Shown here: positions 32,620 to 41,602 of the stretch, one piece after another
Layout of the letters: each line of letters starts with the position of its first letter
Numbering within the stretch: the stretch's first letter is position 1
DNA from: 66-474 sp035695065
GTDB taxonomy: Bacteria; Pseudomonadota; Gammaproteobacteria; Xanthomonadales; Rhodanobacteraceae
Reading direction: 5' to 3'
DNA: 64,000 bases
Assembly (NCBI GenBank): GCA_035695065.1
Contig: DASSEW010000006.1
Coordinates: 24,770-88,769, forward strand
Position numbers and translations under genes: made by a program
Notes under the pieces: model-generated
Databases searched by the model: none
Seen by the model: the letters and a program-made list of their open reading frames with translations, nothing else
Told to the model about the DNA's origin: nothing

Positions 32620-33972
32620 ATGCCGACCCAGCCGCGCACCATGCCGGGCGTGCTCGAACTGCTGCCGAGCGAGCAGGTGGCGTTCCAGTCCATGCTGGAT
32701 GCGATCCGGCGCGGTTTCGAGCTGTACGGGTTCGTGCCGGTGGAAACCCCGGCGATCGAATTCGCCGACGTGCTGCTGACCAAGACCGGCGGGGAAACCG
32801 AGCGGCAGGTTTACTTCGTGCAGTCCACCGGCGCCCTGGAGCAGGGCGAGAAGCCGGAGCTCGCGTTGCGTTTCGATCTCACCGTGCCGCTGGCGCGTTA
32901 CGTCGCCGAGCACGAGCACGAGCTGGCGTTTCCGTTCCGCCGTTACCAGATGCAGCGCGTCTATCGCGGCGAGCGGGCGCAGCGCGGCCGCTTCCGTGAG
33001 TTCTATCAGTGCGACATCGACGTCATCGGCAAGGACACGCTCTCGGTTCGCTATGACGCGGAAATCCCGGCGGTGATCCACGCCGTGTTCCGCGCGCTGG
33101 ACATCGGTGCCTTCACCATCCAGATCAACAACCGCAAATTGATGCGCGGCTTCTTCGAAAGCCTCGGCATCGCCGATGGCGAGCGTCAGACGCTGGTGCT
33201 GCGGGAAGTGGACAAGCTGGACAAGCGCGGCGCCGATCACGTGCGCTCGGTGCTGACCGGCGAGGCGTTCGGGCTTTCATCCGAAACCGCGCAGCGTATC
33301 CTGGATTTCGTGCAGGTGCGTTCGACCTCGCTGGCCGATGCGCATTCGAAACTCGATGCGCTCGGCTCCGGCAGCGAAGCCCTCGAACAGGGCAGGGCGG
33401 AACTGCGCGAAGTGCTGGATACCGTCGCGATGCTCGGCGTGCCGGAGTCGGCGTTCGCGCTGAATTTCTCGATCGCGCGCGGGCTGGACTACTACACCGG
33501 CACCGTCTACGAAACCACGTTGAACGATCACCCGGAGATCGGCTCGATCTGTTCCGGAGGCCGCTACGACAACCTCGCCGGGCAGTACACGAAATCGAAA
33601 TTGCCGGGCGTCGGTATTTCGATCGGCCTGACCCGACTGTTCTGGCAATTGCGTGAAGCAGGGCTTTTGAAAAGCACGCGCGGCACGGTGGACGTGCTGG
33701 TCACCCAGATGGATGCCGCGATGTTGCCGGAATACCTGGCGCTGGCGCAGTCCTTGCGCGAGGCGGGCATCCGCACCGAGGTCGCGCTGGAGGGCGGCAA
33801 GCTGGGCAAGCAACTGAAATACGCCGATCGCGCCGGCATCCGCTATGCGCTGGTGCTCGGCGAAGACGAACGGGCGCGTTCCGTGGTGGCGCTGAAGGAG
33901 CTCGCCAGCGGCGAGCAGAGCGAAGTGCCGCGTACGGAGTTGATCCGCATCCTGCAAGAAAAATTGAAATGA
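32620..33972 (+). CDS. hisS: Histidine-tRNA ligase
   Basis: 450 residues from ATG 32620, preceded by GAGGA. Class II synthetase motifs: ELALRFDLTVPLARYVAEH (motif 2 region), FRRYQMQRVYRGERAQRGRFREF (motif 2), histidine-specific RGLDYYTGTVYE and motif 3 GVGISIGLTRL. The C-terminal anticodon-binding domain is visible (VDVLVTQMD to LALGED-like). It overlaps the next gene, a histidine ammonia-lyase, by 4 bp. Confidence 0.96.
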   Translation: MPTQPRTMPGVLELLPSEQVAFQSMLDAIRRGFELYGFVPVETPAIEFADVLLTKTGGETERQVYFVQSTGALEQGEKPELALRFDLTVPLARYVAEHEHELAFPFRRYQMQRVYRGERAQRGRFREFYQCDIDVIGKDTLSVRYDAEIPAVIHAVFRALDIGAFTIQINNRKLMRGFFESLGIADGERQTLVLREVDKLDKRGADHVRSVLTGEAFGLSSETAQRILDFVQVRSTSLADAHSKLDALGSGSEALEQGRAELREVLDTVAMLGVPESAFALNFSIARGLDYYTGTVYETTLNDHPEIGSICSGGRYDNLAGQYTKSKLPGVGISIGLTRLFWQLREAGLLKSTRGTVDVLVTQMDAAMLPEYLALAQSLREAGIRTEVALEGGKLGKQLKYADRAGIRYALVLGEDERARSVVALKELASGEQSEVPRTELIRILQEKLK

Positions 33973-35843
33973 CGATCACCCTCGATGGCTCCCATCTCAC
34001 ACGCGCGCAAGTCGTCGCGATCGCGCGCGCCGGCGCGCGTGTCGCGCTCGATCCGAAACAACTGGAGCGGGTGCGACGCGCGGCGGATTTCCTCGCCGAC
34101 AAGGTGCGTTGCGGCGAACCGATCTACGGCGTCACCACCGGCTTCGGCAGCAATGCCGACAAGCTGCTCGGCGCGCATCGCCTGCGCGACGAACTGCCTG
34201 GCGGCAATCCCGAGCCGCGCGACGAAACCTTGCCGGAAGAATTGCAGCACAACCTGATCATCAGCCACGCGGTGTGCGTGGGCGATCCGCTGGTGCCGGA
34301 AGTGGTGCGCGCGATGCTTGCCATCCGCATCAACACGCTGATGCGCGGACATTCGGGCGTTCGCGTCGAAACCTTGCAGGCGCTGGCCGCGCTGCTCAAC
34401 GCCGGCGTGGTGCCGGTGGTGCCGGAGAAGGGTTCGGTCGGCGCCAGCGGCGATCTCGCGCCGCTGTCGCATCTCGCCATCGTGCTGCTCGGCGGCGGGG
34501 AGGCGTTCTTCGCGGGCGAACGGGTGAGCGGTGCGGAGGCGCTGGATCGCGCCGGCCTGCGGCCAGTCACGCTGTCCTACAAGGAAGGGCTGGCGCTCAA
34601 CAACGGCACCGCGCAGATGCTCGCGACCGCGGTGCTCGCGCTCGACAGGCTCGAGTATTTGCTCGGCGTCGCCGATCTCGCCGCGGCGATGACGCTGGAC
34701 GCCTTCGCCGGTCGCAGCGGCGCGTTGCGCGCGGAAGTGCATGCGCTGCGTCCGCATCCGGGCCAGGTCGCCACGGCAGCGCACGTGCGCGAACTGCTGC
34801 GCGGCTCGACGCTGGTGGACATCCCCTACCATCTCGTGCCGCGTTTCCGTACCTGGACCGCGGAAGCGTGGCACGAACCCGAAGATCTCGAGCTCAGTTT
34901 CGACATCTTCTGGGACTGGGTGCCTGCCAACCAGCGGCACGGACGCGAGGCATTCTATTCGCGCTTCCTGCCGTTCAAGGGCGGCAAGAAGCACCAGCCC
35001 CAGGATGCGTACTGCCTGCGCTGCATGCCGCAGGTGCACGGCGCCGTGCGTGACGCCTGGGCGCAGGCCTGCCGGGTGATGGACGTCGAGTTGAATTCGG
35101 TCACCGACAATCCGCTGATCTTCCCGGATGCCGAAGGCGCGCACGTGGAGGAGCAGGTGATCTCGGCCGGCCACTTCCACGGCATGCCGCTCGCCCTGGC
35201 GATGAGCTACGTCAAGGCCGCGATCCCGGTGCTGGCCTCGATTTCCGAGCGCCGCCTGAACAAGCTGGTGGATCCCGCGACGAACGACGGGTTGCCCGCC
35301 TTCCTCACCGGCAACGAGGACGGCACCGATTCCGGCTGCATGATCGTGCAGTACACCGCCGCGGCGCTGGTGAACGATCTGGCCACGCGCGCGCATCCGG
35401 CATCCGTCTATTCGATTCCGACTTCGGCGAATGCCGAAGATCACGTCTCGATGGGCACCAACGAGGCGCGCCACGTGCTGGCGATGACCGACGATCTTTC
35501 CGACGTGCTGGCGCTGGAGCTGTACGTCGCCGCGCAGGCGCTGGACTATCGCCAGGCGATGCTGAATGCGGCACGCCGGCTGGCGGCCCGCGGCGACTTG
35601 CAGGCACTGGCCGGCAAGATCGCCAATGCGCCGCGCGAAGACCATCCGCAGTACCCGCAGTTCATCGCGGAAATGCAGGCGCTGATGCATTCGCTGGAGA
35701 AAGCGCCGGAATTCCACGCGGGCGAGGCGGTGCGCGCCGCGCACGCGCGCCTGCGCGAAGCGATTCCGTTCATGCACCGCGACCGCGCGCTGGACCGCGA
35801 CGTGGCCGTGGTCTGCCGGATGGTGCGCGACCGCGCGCTGTAG
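33969..35843 (+). CDS. hutH: Histidine ammonia-lyase family protein with an insertion
   Basis: 624 residues; family enzymes are usually about 510. The MIO-forming triad Ala-Ser-Gly is at about 159-161 (GSVGASGDLAPLSH). The selectivity pair in LQHNLIISHAVCVG is Ser-His (99-100), as in histidine rather than tyrosine or phenylalanine lyases. The catalytic Tyr is in QDAYCLRCMPQVHG (about 348). About 60 residues (roughly 283-343, rich in Trp/Phe) are inserted just before it. It starts ATGA on the hisS stop. No hutU, hutI or hutG is in the window, so the role may not be standard histidine degradation. Confidence 0.88.
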   Translation: MTITLDGSHLTRAQVVAIARAGARVALDPKQLERVRRAADFLADKVRCGEPIYGVTTGFGSNADKLLGAHRLRDELPGGNPEPRDETLPEELQHNLIISHAVCVGDPLVPEVVRAMLAIRINTLMRGHSGVRVETLQALAALLNAGVVPVVPEKGSVGASGDLAPLSHLAIVLLGGGEAFFAGERVSGAEALDRAGLRPVTLSYKEGLALNNGTAQMLATAVLALDRLEYLLGVADLAAAMTLDAFAGRSGALRAEVHALRPHPGQVATAAHVRELLRGSTLVDIPYHLVPRFRTWTAEAWHEPEDLELSFDIFWDWVPANQRHGREAFYSRFLPFKGGKKHQPQDAYCLRCMPQVHGAVRDAWAQACRVMDVELNSVTDNPLIFPDAEGAHVEEQVISAGHFHGMPLALAMSYVKAAIPVLASISERRLNKLVDPATNDGLPAFLTGNEDGTDSGCMIVQYTAAALVNDLATRAHPASVYSIPTSANAEDHVSMGTNEARHVLAMTDDLSDVLALELYVAAQALDYRQAMLNAARRLAARGDLQALAGKIANAPREDHPQYPQFIAEMQALMHSLEKAPEFHAGEAVRAAHARLREAIPFMHRDRALDRDVAVVCRMVRDRAL

Positions 35844-35853
35844 CGGTGCGCCT

Positions 35854-36882
35854 TCAGCGGCTTGAGGTGCTCGCCGGCGCGGGAACGAACGGCACCGGCG
35901 CGCCCGGCGGATTCTGCTTCTCCCACCCGTCCAACTGCGCCTGGATGCCCGCGCCGATGCTGATCTGCGGTTCGGAGGGCGTGTAGCCGTCGCGCTGTTC
36001 CCATTGTGCCACTTGCCTGCGCGCCAACTGGAACGCTTGCGCGAAGTCCCCGGTACGGTTCAGCGCGTCCACCAGGAACGCATGTCCGAACCAGGTGAGC
36101 TGCGACTGCTCGCCGCAGCCGAACGAGGAACGATCCGCGCGCGCGGCGGTGATGATCATCGTGCCCGGCCCGCGCAGCGGCGGAATGAAGCCGCCCGAGT
36201 AGCAGGCGTTGACGATCACGACCTTGTGCTTGAACGGGTGCTCGCCGAGGATGCCGGGCAGGTCTTGCGCGCCGATCTGGTCCAGCGGCAGGGGATCCAT
36301 GTCCACCAGCAGGGTGTGGTCCTCGCTGCCGTGGGTGGTGAGATACAGCAGCAGGACGTCCTGGTTCGGATCCATTTTCGCGGCGATCGCGTCCAGCGCG
36401 GTTTCGAGGTTGCTCCAGTCGGCGAGCGGGCGCGTGGTCAGCGAGGCAGGGTTGTTCTCCAGCACGAGCACGTGGCCGGCTTCGTGGAACCGTTGTGCGA
36501 ACAGCTTCTGGAGATATTCGGCCTCGTTGCGGAACACGTTCTCGCTGCCGTCGCCGGCGAAGGCGATCGCGTAAAGGTTCACACGGCCAGGCGTGCGCGG
36601 CTTCAGCTGCGCGATTTCCCGGTCCAGCAGGTCGGGTTGCGCGACCATGACCTGCTCTGGCGTGGGCGCATCGGCTGGCCAACCTTGGTCGGGCAACAGC
36701 GATGCCGGCGCTTCCGCGGAGCGCGGGCCGGGTATTTCGATTCTCGAAGAAGACAAAGTCGGTGCGGCTGCCACGTGCACCGGATGGGAAGAGGCGCGCA
36801 CTGACGGATGCCAAGCGTTCCAGCCGAACACGGCGGCTGCGCCGAGTGCAAAAGCCAGCACAATGGCGATCGCGTAGCGCAT
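35854..36882 (-). CDS. C13 family (legumain/caspase-like) cysteine peptidase
   Basis: 342 residues. N-terminal signal anchor (YAIAIVLAFALGAAAVFGW), a Pro/Ser-rich linker to about residue 95, then a caspase-fold domain: LYLTTHGSEDH with catalytic H184 and VVIVNACYSGGFIPP with C227 (ACYSG). This matches the Peptidase_C13 family of bacteria, distinct from metacaspases. It should face the periplasm. Its ATG follows the mtnC stop directly (TGAATG), so translation is probably coupled. Substrate unknown. Confidence 0.87.
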   Translation of the reverse strand: MRYAIAIVLAFALGAAAVFGWNAWHPSVRASSHPVHVAAAPTLSSSRIEIPGPRSAEAPASLLPDQGWPADAPTPEQVMVAQPDLLDREIAQLKPRTPGRVNLYAIAFAGDGSENVFRNEAEYLQKLFAQRFHEAGHVLVLENNPASLTTRPLADWSNLETALDAIAAKMDPNQDVLLLYLTTHGSEDHTLLVDMDPLPLDQIGAQDLPGILGEHPFKHKVVIVNACYSGGFIPPLRGPGTMIITAARADRSSFGCGEQSQLTWFGHAFLVDALNRTGDFAQAFQLARRQVAQWEQRDGYTPSEPQISIGAGIQAQLDGWEKQNPPGAPVPFVPAPASTSSR

Positions 36883-37578
36883 TCAGAGCGGGATGGAAGC
36901 GAAATCCGCCACGCACGGATGCGCGCCGGCTTGCCCGCAGGTCCCGAGTGGGCGGCACAATTGCGTGGTGCGCAGGCCGGCGGTGCGCGCCGCATCCAGT
37001 TCGGCAGCGATGTCGGAGAGGAATAGCACCTGCGCGGGCGGAACGCCGATTGCTGAAACGATCCGCGAATAGGAGTCCGCCTCGCGCTTGCCGCCAATTT
37101 CGGTATCGAAATAGCCGTCGAACAGTGGCGTGAGATCGCCGGCTTCGGAATGGGCGAAAAACAGCTTCTGCGCCGCGACCGATCCGGACGAATACACGTA
37201 CAGCCGCAGCCCGCGCGCCTTCCATTCACGCAGCTTCGCCGCGACTTCCGGATACATGTGCGCGCGATAAGCGCCGGTTTCGTAACCTTCGCGCCAGATC
37301 ATGCCTTGCAGCGCCTTCAACGGCGTGGCCTTGCGGTCTTCGTCTATCCAGCGCAGCAGGGCTGCCACGATCGCCTCGCGATCCGATTCGGAGACGCCCG
37401 CCTCGCGCGCGGCTTCGCGCAACCAGTGCTGCACCTCGGGTTCATTTGCATGCGCGGCGACGAAGGCGGGCAGGTGCTCGCGCGAATACGGGAACAGCAC
37501 GTCCTTGACGAAGGCGATGGAACTCGTGGTCCCTTCGATATCGGTGAGGATGGCGCGCAGGCCGGTCTCCGCACTCAC
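36883..37578 (-). CDS. mtnC: Enolase-phosphatase E1 (methionine salvage)
   Basis: 231 residues from GTG 37578, which overlaps the upstream stop as GTGA. HAD-type motifs: LTDIEGTTSSIAFVKDVLFP (MtnC signature in place of DxDxT), VYSSGSVAAQKLFF and VLFLSDIAAELDAA. It makes acireductone from 2,3-diketo-5-methylthiopentyl-1-phosphate. mtnD and mtnB lie upstream in the same direction. Confidence 0.94.
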   Translation of the reverse strand: MSAETGLRAILTDIEGTTSSIAFVKDVLFPYSREHLPAFVAAHANEPEVQHWLREAAREAGVSESDREAIVAALLRWIDEDRKATPLKALQGMIWREGYETGAYRAHMYPEVAAKLREWKARGLRLYVYSSGSVAAQKLFFAHSEAGDLTPLFDGYFDTEIGGKREADSYSRIVSAIGVPPAQVLFLSDIAAELDAARTAGLRTTQLCRPLGTCGQAGAHPCVADFASIPL

Positions 37579-38102
37579 GCCGTCGCACCCGCACCGGCGC
37601 GCATCCCTTCGGCGTAGCCGGAGTAGGCGGTTTCGATCGCGCGTTTCACCGCGATCGGATCGGCGAGCCGCTCCAGCAACATCGTGGTCTCGCCGCGGCC
37701 GGTGATTTCGACATTGCCGTAGCGGAAGATGCGGCCCCAGAAGGATTGCCGCAGGTCCACGGTCTCGATCGAAGCCAGCCGCAGTTCGGTGGATTGCCGG
37801 CTGACCACGCCGGTCTTGCGGATCACGCGATGGTTGGTGACGCCCTGTTCGATCGTGCGCAAGGTGAGCCACTGGTACAGCGCGATCACGACGGCGACGA
37901 CCGCCACCGCCAGCGCAATCCACCATGTGCCGGAGAAGGAGGCGCCACCGAAGCCGGACCCGCCCAGCCAGAGGATGCCGATCGCGATGATCGCGCCCAG
38001 CACCAGTACGAACCACATCCGCAGCCACACCAGCCAGTGCAGGCGGAACAGCGCCACGATCTTCTCGCCGGGCGCGAGCGATTGTTCGATGTAGGAGGCC
38101 AT
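37575..38102 (-). CDS. Bacterial PH domain membrane protein (DUF304-like)
   Basis: 175 residues. Two membrane helices (WLVWLRMWFVLVLGAIIAIG and WWIALAVAVVAVVIALYQWL), then a PH-like domain with TNHRVIRKTGVVSRQSTEL and VEITGRGETTMLLE, typical of the bPH_2 / YdbT family. Function unknown. It sits inside the mtn genes, overlapping mtnC by 4 bp. Confidence 0.85.
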   Translation of the reverse strand: MASYIEQSLAPGEKIVALFRLHWLVWLRMWFVLVLGAIIAIGILWLGGSGFGGASFSGTWWIALAVAVVAVVIALYQWLTLRTIEQGVTNHRVIRKTGVVSRQSTELRLASIETVDLRQSFWGRIFRYGNVEITGRGETTMLLERLADPIAVKRAIETAYSGYAEGMRAGAGATA

Positions 38103-38111
38103 GCTGTCTCC

Positions 38112-38133
38112 GTAGGGCGGGTCTTGACCCGCC
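38112..38133 (+). repeat. GTAG REP inside the mtn genes
   Basis: Starts GTAGGGCGGGTC and closes GACCCGCC, located in the 38-bp gap between mtnD and the PH-domain gene. Confidence 0.6.
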
Positions 38134-38140
38134 GATTCCC

Positions 38141-38686
38141 CTAATTCTCAAGCCGCGGAAACCGCTGCGCGATTTCGTCGCCGGTGAACTGTGCGACCCA
38201 GCCTTCCGGATTGGTGAACAGGCGAATCGCGACGAATCCCGGGTTCGGTCCCATGTCGAACCAGTGGCGGGTATTGTCGGGCACGCCGATCAGGTCGCCC
38301 TGGCAGCACAGCACTTCATAGACCCGTTCGCCGATGTGCAACGTGAACAAGCCTTCGCCGGCGACGAAGAAGCGCACTTCGTCCTCGGAATGGGTGTGCT
38401 CGTTGAGGAATTTCTGGCGCAGCGCATCCTTCTGCGGATGATCGGCGGAGAGGGAAATCACATCCACGGCCTTGTAACCGTGCGCGCGCTGCAGGCGTTC
38501 GATGTCGCTGCGATACGCGTCGATCACGATCTCTTGCGCAGCGCCGGGCTCGATCGGTTGGGATGCCTGCCAGCGTTCGAAGCGCACGCCGACCTTGTCC
38601 AGCTCGCGCGCGATCTGCGCGTGATCCTCGAGCGTCTGCACGGGCGCTTCGCCGCGCCCTTCATCGAAAATCCGCAAGCGGCTCAT
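38141..38686 (-). CDS. mtnD: Acireductone dioxygenase
   Basis: 181 residues from ATG 38686. A cupin with the metal ligands in FLNEHTHSEDEVRFFVAGEG (HxHxxxxE) and NTRHWFDMG (later His). With Fe it yields the methionine precursor 2-keto-4-methylthiobutyrate. It overlaps mtnB by 4 bp. Confidence 0.95.
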   Translation of the reverse strand: MSRLRIFDEGRGEAPVQTLEDHAQIARELDKVGVRFERWQASQPIEPGAAQEIVIDAYRSDIERLQRAHGYKAVDVISLSADHPQKDALRQKFLNEHTHSEDEVRFFVAGEGLFTLHIGERVYEVLCCQGDLIGVPDNTRHWFDMGPNPGFVAIRLFTNPEGWVAQFTGDEIAQRFPRLEN

Positions 38687-39348
38687 GCGCCCAACCTCTT
38701 GAGATCCAGTTCGCAGGCGAGCATGAATTCCAGCGCCTCCAGATGGCGGCGGGTTTCGGCCATGTCGCGGCCCCAAGTGTAAATGCCGTGGCCGTCTATC
38801 AGATAGGCGTGCAGCGGCTTGCCCGAGCCCAGCCACGCGTCCACCTGCGCGACCAGTTCGGCCATGTCCTGGGTGTTCGGAAACACCGGCACCCGCATCG
38901 CTGCCTCGTGCGTGGCGTAACCGGCGAAAGCTTTCAGCAATTCGTAGCCGGCCAGTTCGATCGCCCCAGGCTGCGCGAACAACCGCGAGGCCACGGTCTG
39001 GTTGTGCGAATGCGTGTGCAGCACGGCGTTGGCATCTGGAAATCGGCAGTAGATGTGGGTGTGGAGCGCGGTTTCCGCGGATGGCCGGGCGTCGCTGCCG
39101 ACCGCGCGGCCATCCATGTCGATCACCATCACATCCCCGGGCGTCAGCGCGCCCTTGTCGCGACCTGAAATGGTGATTGCCGCATGGTTCGCATCCAGCC
39201 GCATGGAGAAGTTGCTGCTGGTCGCGGGCGTCCACCCGAGCGCTGCCAATTGCATGCCCGTCTGCGCGATCTCGCGTGCGCAGGCTTCCAGCTTTGCGGC
39301 ATCAAAGCCCTCGTCACGCGGTCGCGATGCAAAAGCGGGAGTGTTCAT
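38683..39348 (-). CDS. mtnB: Methylthioribulose-1-phosphate dehydratase
   Basis: 221 residues from ATG 39348; the frame runs back to a TTG at 39381 outside the family start. A class II aldolase fold with zinc ligands in VLHTHSHNQTV and GHGIYTWGRDM, and TPATSSNFSMR near the N terminus. It dehydrates 5-methylthioribulose-1-phosphate. mtnA and an MTA nucleosidase are not in the window. Confidence 0.94.
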   Translation of the reverse strand: MNTPAFASRPRDEGFDAAKLEACAREIAQTGMQLAALGWTPATSSNFSMRLDANHAAITISGRDKGALTPGDVMVIDMDGRAVGSDARPSAETALHTHIYCRFPDANAVLHTHSHNQTVASRLFAQPGAIELAGYELLKAFAGYATHEAAMRVPVFPNTQDMAELVAQVDAWLGSGKPLHAYLIDGHGIYTWGRDMAETRRHLEALEFMLACELDLKRLGA

Positions 39349-39436
39349 GCGGAAGAATTTAGCACGGAGGGTTGCGTGCAACGCGAACGGAAAAGCGTAC
39401 GATAGAGCGGATTGCTTTCGAAACCGGAGTCAACCC

Positions 39437-39763
39437 ATGGACGATATCGTTGTCACGCGGCGCCGCTTTCTGGGATTGCTCGGCGGCATCGCGGGAAGTG
39501 CATTGCTTGTCGGATTGCTGCCGCGCACCGCGCATGCCGCGGACCTTCCGCATCTCACCGAGGCCGATCCCACGGCGAAGGCGTTGCATTACACCGAAGA
39601 CGCCAGCAAGGCGCCGGCGCCGCACAAGGCTGGTCAGGCGTGCGCGAACTGTCGATTCTTCCAGGGTTCCGCCGGCCAGGCGTATGGGCCGTGCTCGCTG
39701 TATCCGGGCAAGTCGGTCGCGGCGAAGGGATGGTGCGCAGGTTACTCGGCAAAAGCAGGGTAG
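39437..39763 (+). CDS. High-potential iron-sulfur protein (HiPIP)
   Basis: 108 residues; ATG 39437 follows CCGGAG. A Tat-type signal (TRRRFLGLLGGIAGSALLVG) ends near AHA. The mature part holds four cysteines, in ACANCRFFQG, PCSLYPGK and KGWCAGY, matching the HiPIP pattern CxxC-x(n)-C-x(n)-C for one [4Fe-4S] cluster. HiPIPs carry electrons in the periplasm. It is divergent from mtnB. Confidence 0.92.
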   Translation: MDDIVVTRRRFLGLLGGIAGSALLVGLLPRTAHAADLPHLTEADPTAKALHYTEDASKAPAPHKAGQACANCRFFQGSAGQAYGPCSLYPGKSVAAKGWCAGYSAKAG

Positions 39764-40059
39764 TCGGTCGCGCCTGGCGCAGAAGCGCATTCGTGGGGCG
39801 CGGCGTGCGCCCGGCATCGCGGTTGCAGCAGATCGCGAATGGCCATGCCGAAAACAACATCACCCGGGATACGGCAGGCGGAGGAGCTGACTACGCCTGC
39901 CGCACCCGGGCGACAATCCGGGGTCCACTGCCAATGGAAAAGCCCGCGGAAGAAGGATCATAGCGCGGGCGGGCCGGGGTAGCCAACGGAATTGGACTAT
40001 CCACAAGATCGGACTTATACACACCTGATAAACAGCAGCTTACGTTACAAACCGGCTGT
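39764..40059. other. 296-bp gap with a long hairpin and DnaA-box-like sites
   Basis: No gene is visible. A strong hairpin lies at 39863-39910 (CCCGGG and CGGCAGGC against GCCTGCCG and CCCGGG). Further on are CTATCCACA (39997-40005, one mismatch to a DnaA box) and TTATACACA (40015-40023, perfect TTATNCACA). An AT-rich inverted repeat ATAAACAGC/GCTGTTTAT (40028-40063) reaches into the stop of the permease gene. Confidence 0.55.
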
Positions 40060-41544
40060 TTATTCTCGTTCAGGAAGGGCTGGCCGAGGGGTGGTCGGGG
40101 CGGCAGCGCGCGGGTTGCGCAGGTGGCTGTGGCGGTAGCCGTAGCCGAAGTAGATCACCAAGCCGAACAGGGTCCATAGCCCCATCAGGCTCCAGTTGTA
40201 CCAGTTCTCCCAGTACAGCAGCATCAGGCAGCTCAGCACGCCCAGCGTGCAGGTCACGCCCGCCCACGGCACCCGGAAGGTGCGTGGCAGTTCGGGGCGG
40301 GTGCGGCGCAGGATCAGCACGCCGATGCAGACTGCGCAGAACGCGATCAGCGTGCCCATCGAGACCAGGTCGCCCAGGATATCCAGCGGGAAGATCGCCG
40401 CGAGTGCGGCGATACCCGCGCCGGTGATCAGGGTATTGATGTGCGGGGTGCGGTAACGCGGGTGCAGCCGGGCAAATACCGGCGGCAGCATGCCATCGCG
40501 GCCCATGATCATGAAGATGCGTGGCTGGGCGATCACCATTACCAGCACCACCGACGCCAGGCCGACGATCGCGCCGATCTCCACCAGCCAGCGCAGCCAG
40601 TTCAGCTGCGGGTGCGCCGCGACCGCGGTCACCACCGGCTCGGAAGTGCCGAGCTTGGCAAACGGCAGCAGCCCTGTGAGCACCGCGGCCATGCCGATGT
40701 AGAGGATGGTGCAGACCGCGAGCGAAGCCAGTGTGCCGATCGGCAGGTCGCGTTGCGGATTCTTGGCTTCCTGCGCGGCGGTCGAAGTGGCTTCGAAGCC
40801 GATGTAGGCGAAGAACACCAGCGTGGCGGCGCGCATGATGCCGCCCCAGCCGTACTTCTCCGGGCCTTGCGCCGGCGGGACGAAGGGGTGCCACAGATCC
40901 GGATTGACGTAGTGCCAGCCGGCGATGATCACGATCACGATCAGCGCCACTTTCAAGGCCACCATCGCCGTATTCACGCCGCTGGATTCGCGGATGCCGA
41001 CGTAGCACAGCCACGTCAGTGCCAGCACCAGCGCGACAGCCGGCAGGTTGAACAGCGCTCCCGTGAGGACGAGGTGGTTGTCCTGAAACGCGATCGGCGC
41101 GTTGGTCAGGACTCCCGGCAGATGGAAACCCATGTGGTTGAGCAGGCTGGTGAAGTAACCCGTCCAGCTCACCGCCACCGCGGATGCGGACACGCCGTAT
41201 TCCAGCACCATGTTCCAGCCGATGAACCACGCCGCCAGTTCGCCCAGTGTCGCGTAGGCGTACGAATACGAACTGCCCGACATCGGGATCAGCGTGGCGA
41301 ATTCGGCGTAACAGAGCGCGGTGAAGCTGCAACACACCGCTGCAATCAGGAACGACAGCAGGACCGCAGGTCCCGCGTGTTCGGCGGCAGCCTGCCCGGT
41401 GATCACGAAAATGCCGCCGCCGATCACCGCGCCGATGCCGAGCGCGGTCAGCCCCCACGGGCCGAGCGTGCGGCGCAGCTCCACGCCCTGCGACGATTCG
41501 GTCCCGGAAAAATCGGTTTTCTTCGCAAGCAACTGGGAAAACAT
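40060..41544 (-). CDS. APC family amino acid permease
   Basis: 494 residues from ATG 41544, with GGAG upstream; a start 5 codons earlier lacks one. About 12 membrane helices. APC marks are LGIGAVIGGGIFVITGQAA (helix 1 GxG) and LVFFAYIGFEATSTAAQEAK. It resembles cationic amino acid transporters (CAT/YfnA-like). A paralogue lies directly upstream on the same strand. Confidence 0.9.
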   Translation of the reverse strand: MFSQLLAKKTDFSGTESSQGVELRRTLGPWGLTALGIGAVIGGGIFVITGQAAAEHAGPAVLLSFLIAAVCCSFTALCYAEFATLIPMSGSSYSYAYATLGELAAWFIGWNMVLEYGVSASAVAVSWTGYFTSLLNHMGFHLPGVLTNAPIAFQDNHLVLTGALFNLPAVALVLALTWLCYVGIRESSGVNTAMVALKVALIVIVIIAGWHYVNPDLWHPFVPPAQGPEKYGWGGIMRAATLVFFAYIGFEATSTAAQEAKNPQRDLPIGTLASLAVCTILYIGMAAVLTGLLPFAKLGTSEPVVTAVAAHPQLNWLRWLVEIGAIVGLASVVLVMVIAQPRIFMIMGRDGMLPPVFARLHPRYRTPHINTLITGAGIAALAAIFPLDILGDLVSMGTLIAFCAVCIGVLILRRTRPELPRTFRVPWAGVTCTLGVLSCLMLLYWENWYNWSLMGLWTLFGLVIYFGYGYRHSHLRNPRAAAPTTPRPALPERE

Positions 41545-41602
41545 CAGCGGACTCCGCAAGGTTCAGGGCCGGCGTCGCGCCGGCCCGAGTCGTCACGCGA
41601 GG

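Noticed and set aside
33843..35777. 644-codon minus-strand frame opposite hutH
   Set aside because: Shadow of hutH caused by high GC third positions.
39997..40023. Possible origin of replication
   Set aside because: Only two DnaA-like boxes, and no dnaA, dnaN, gyrB or rpmH nearby.
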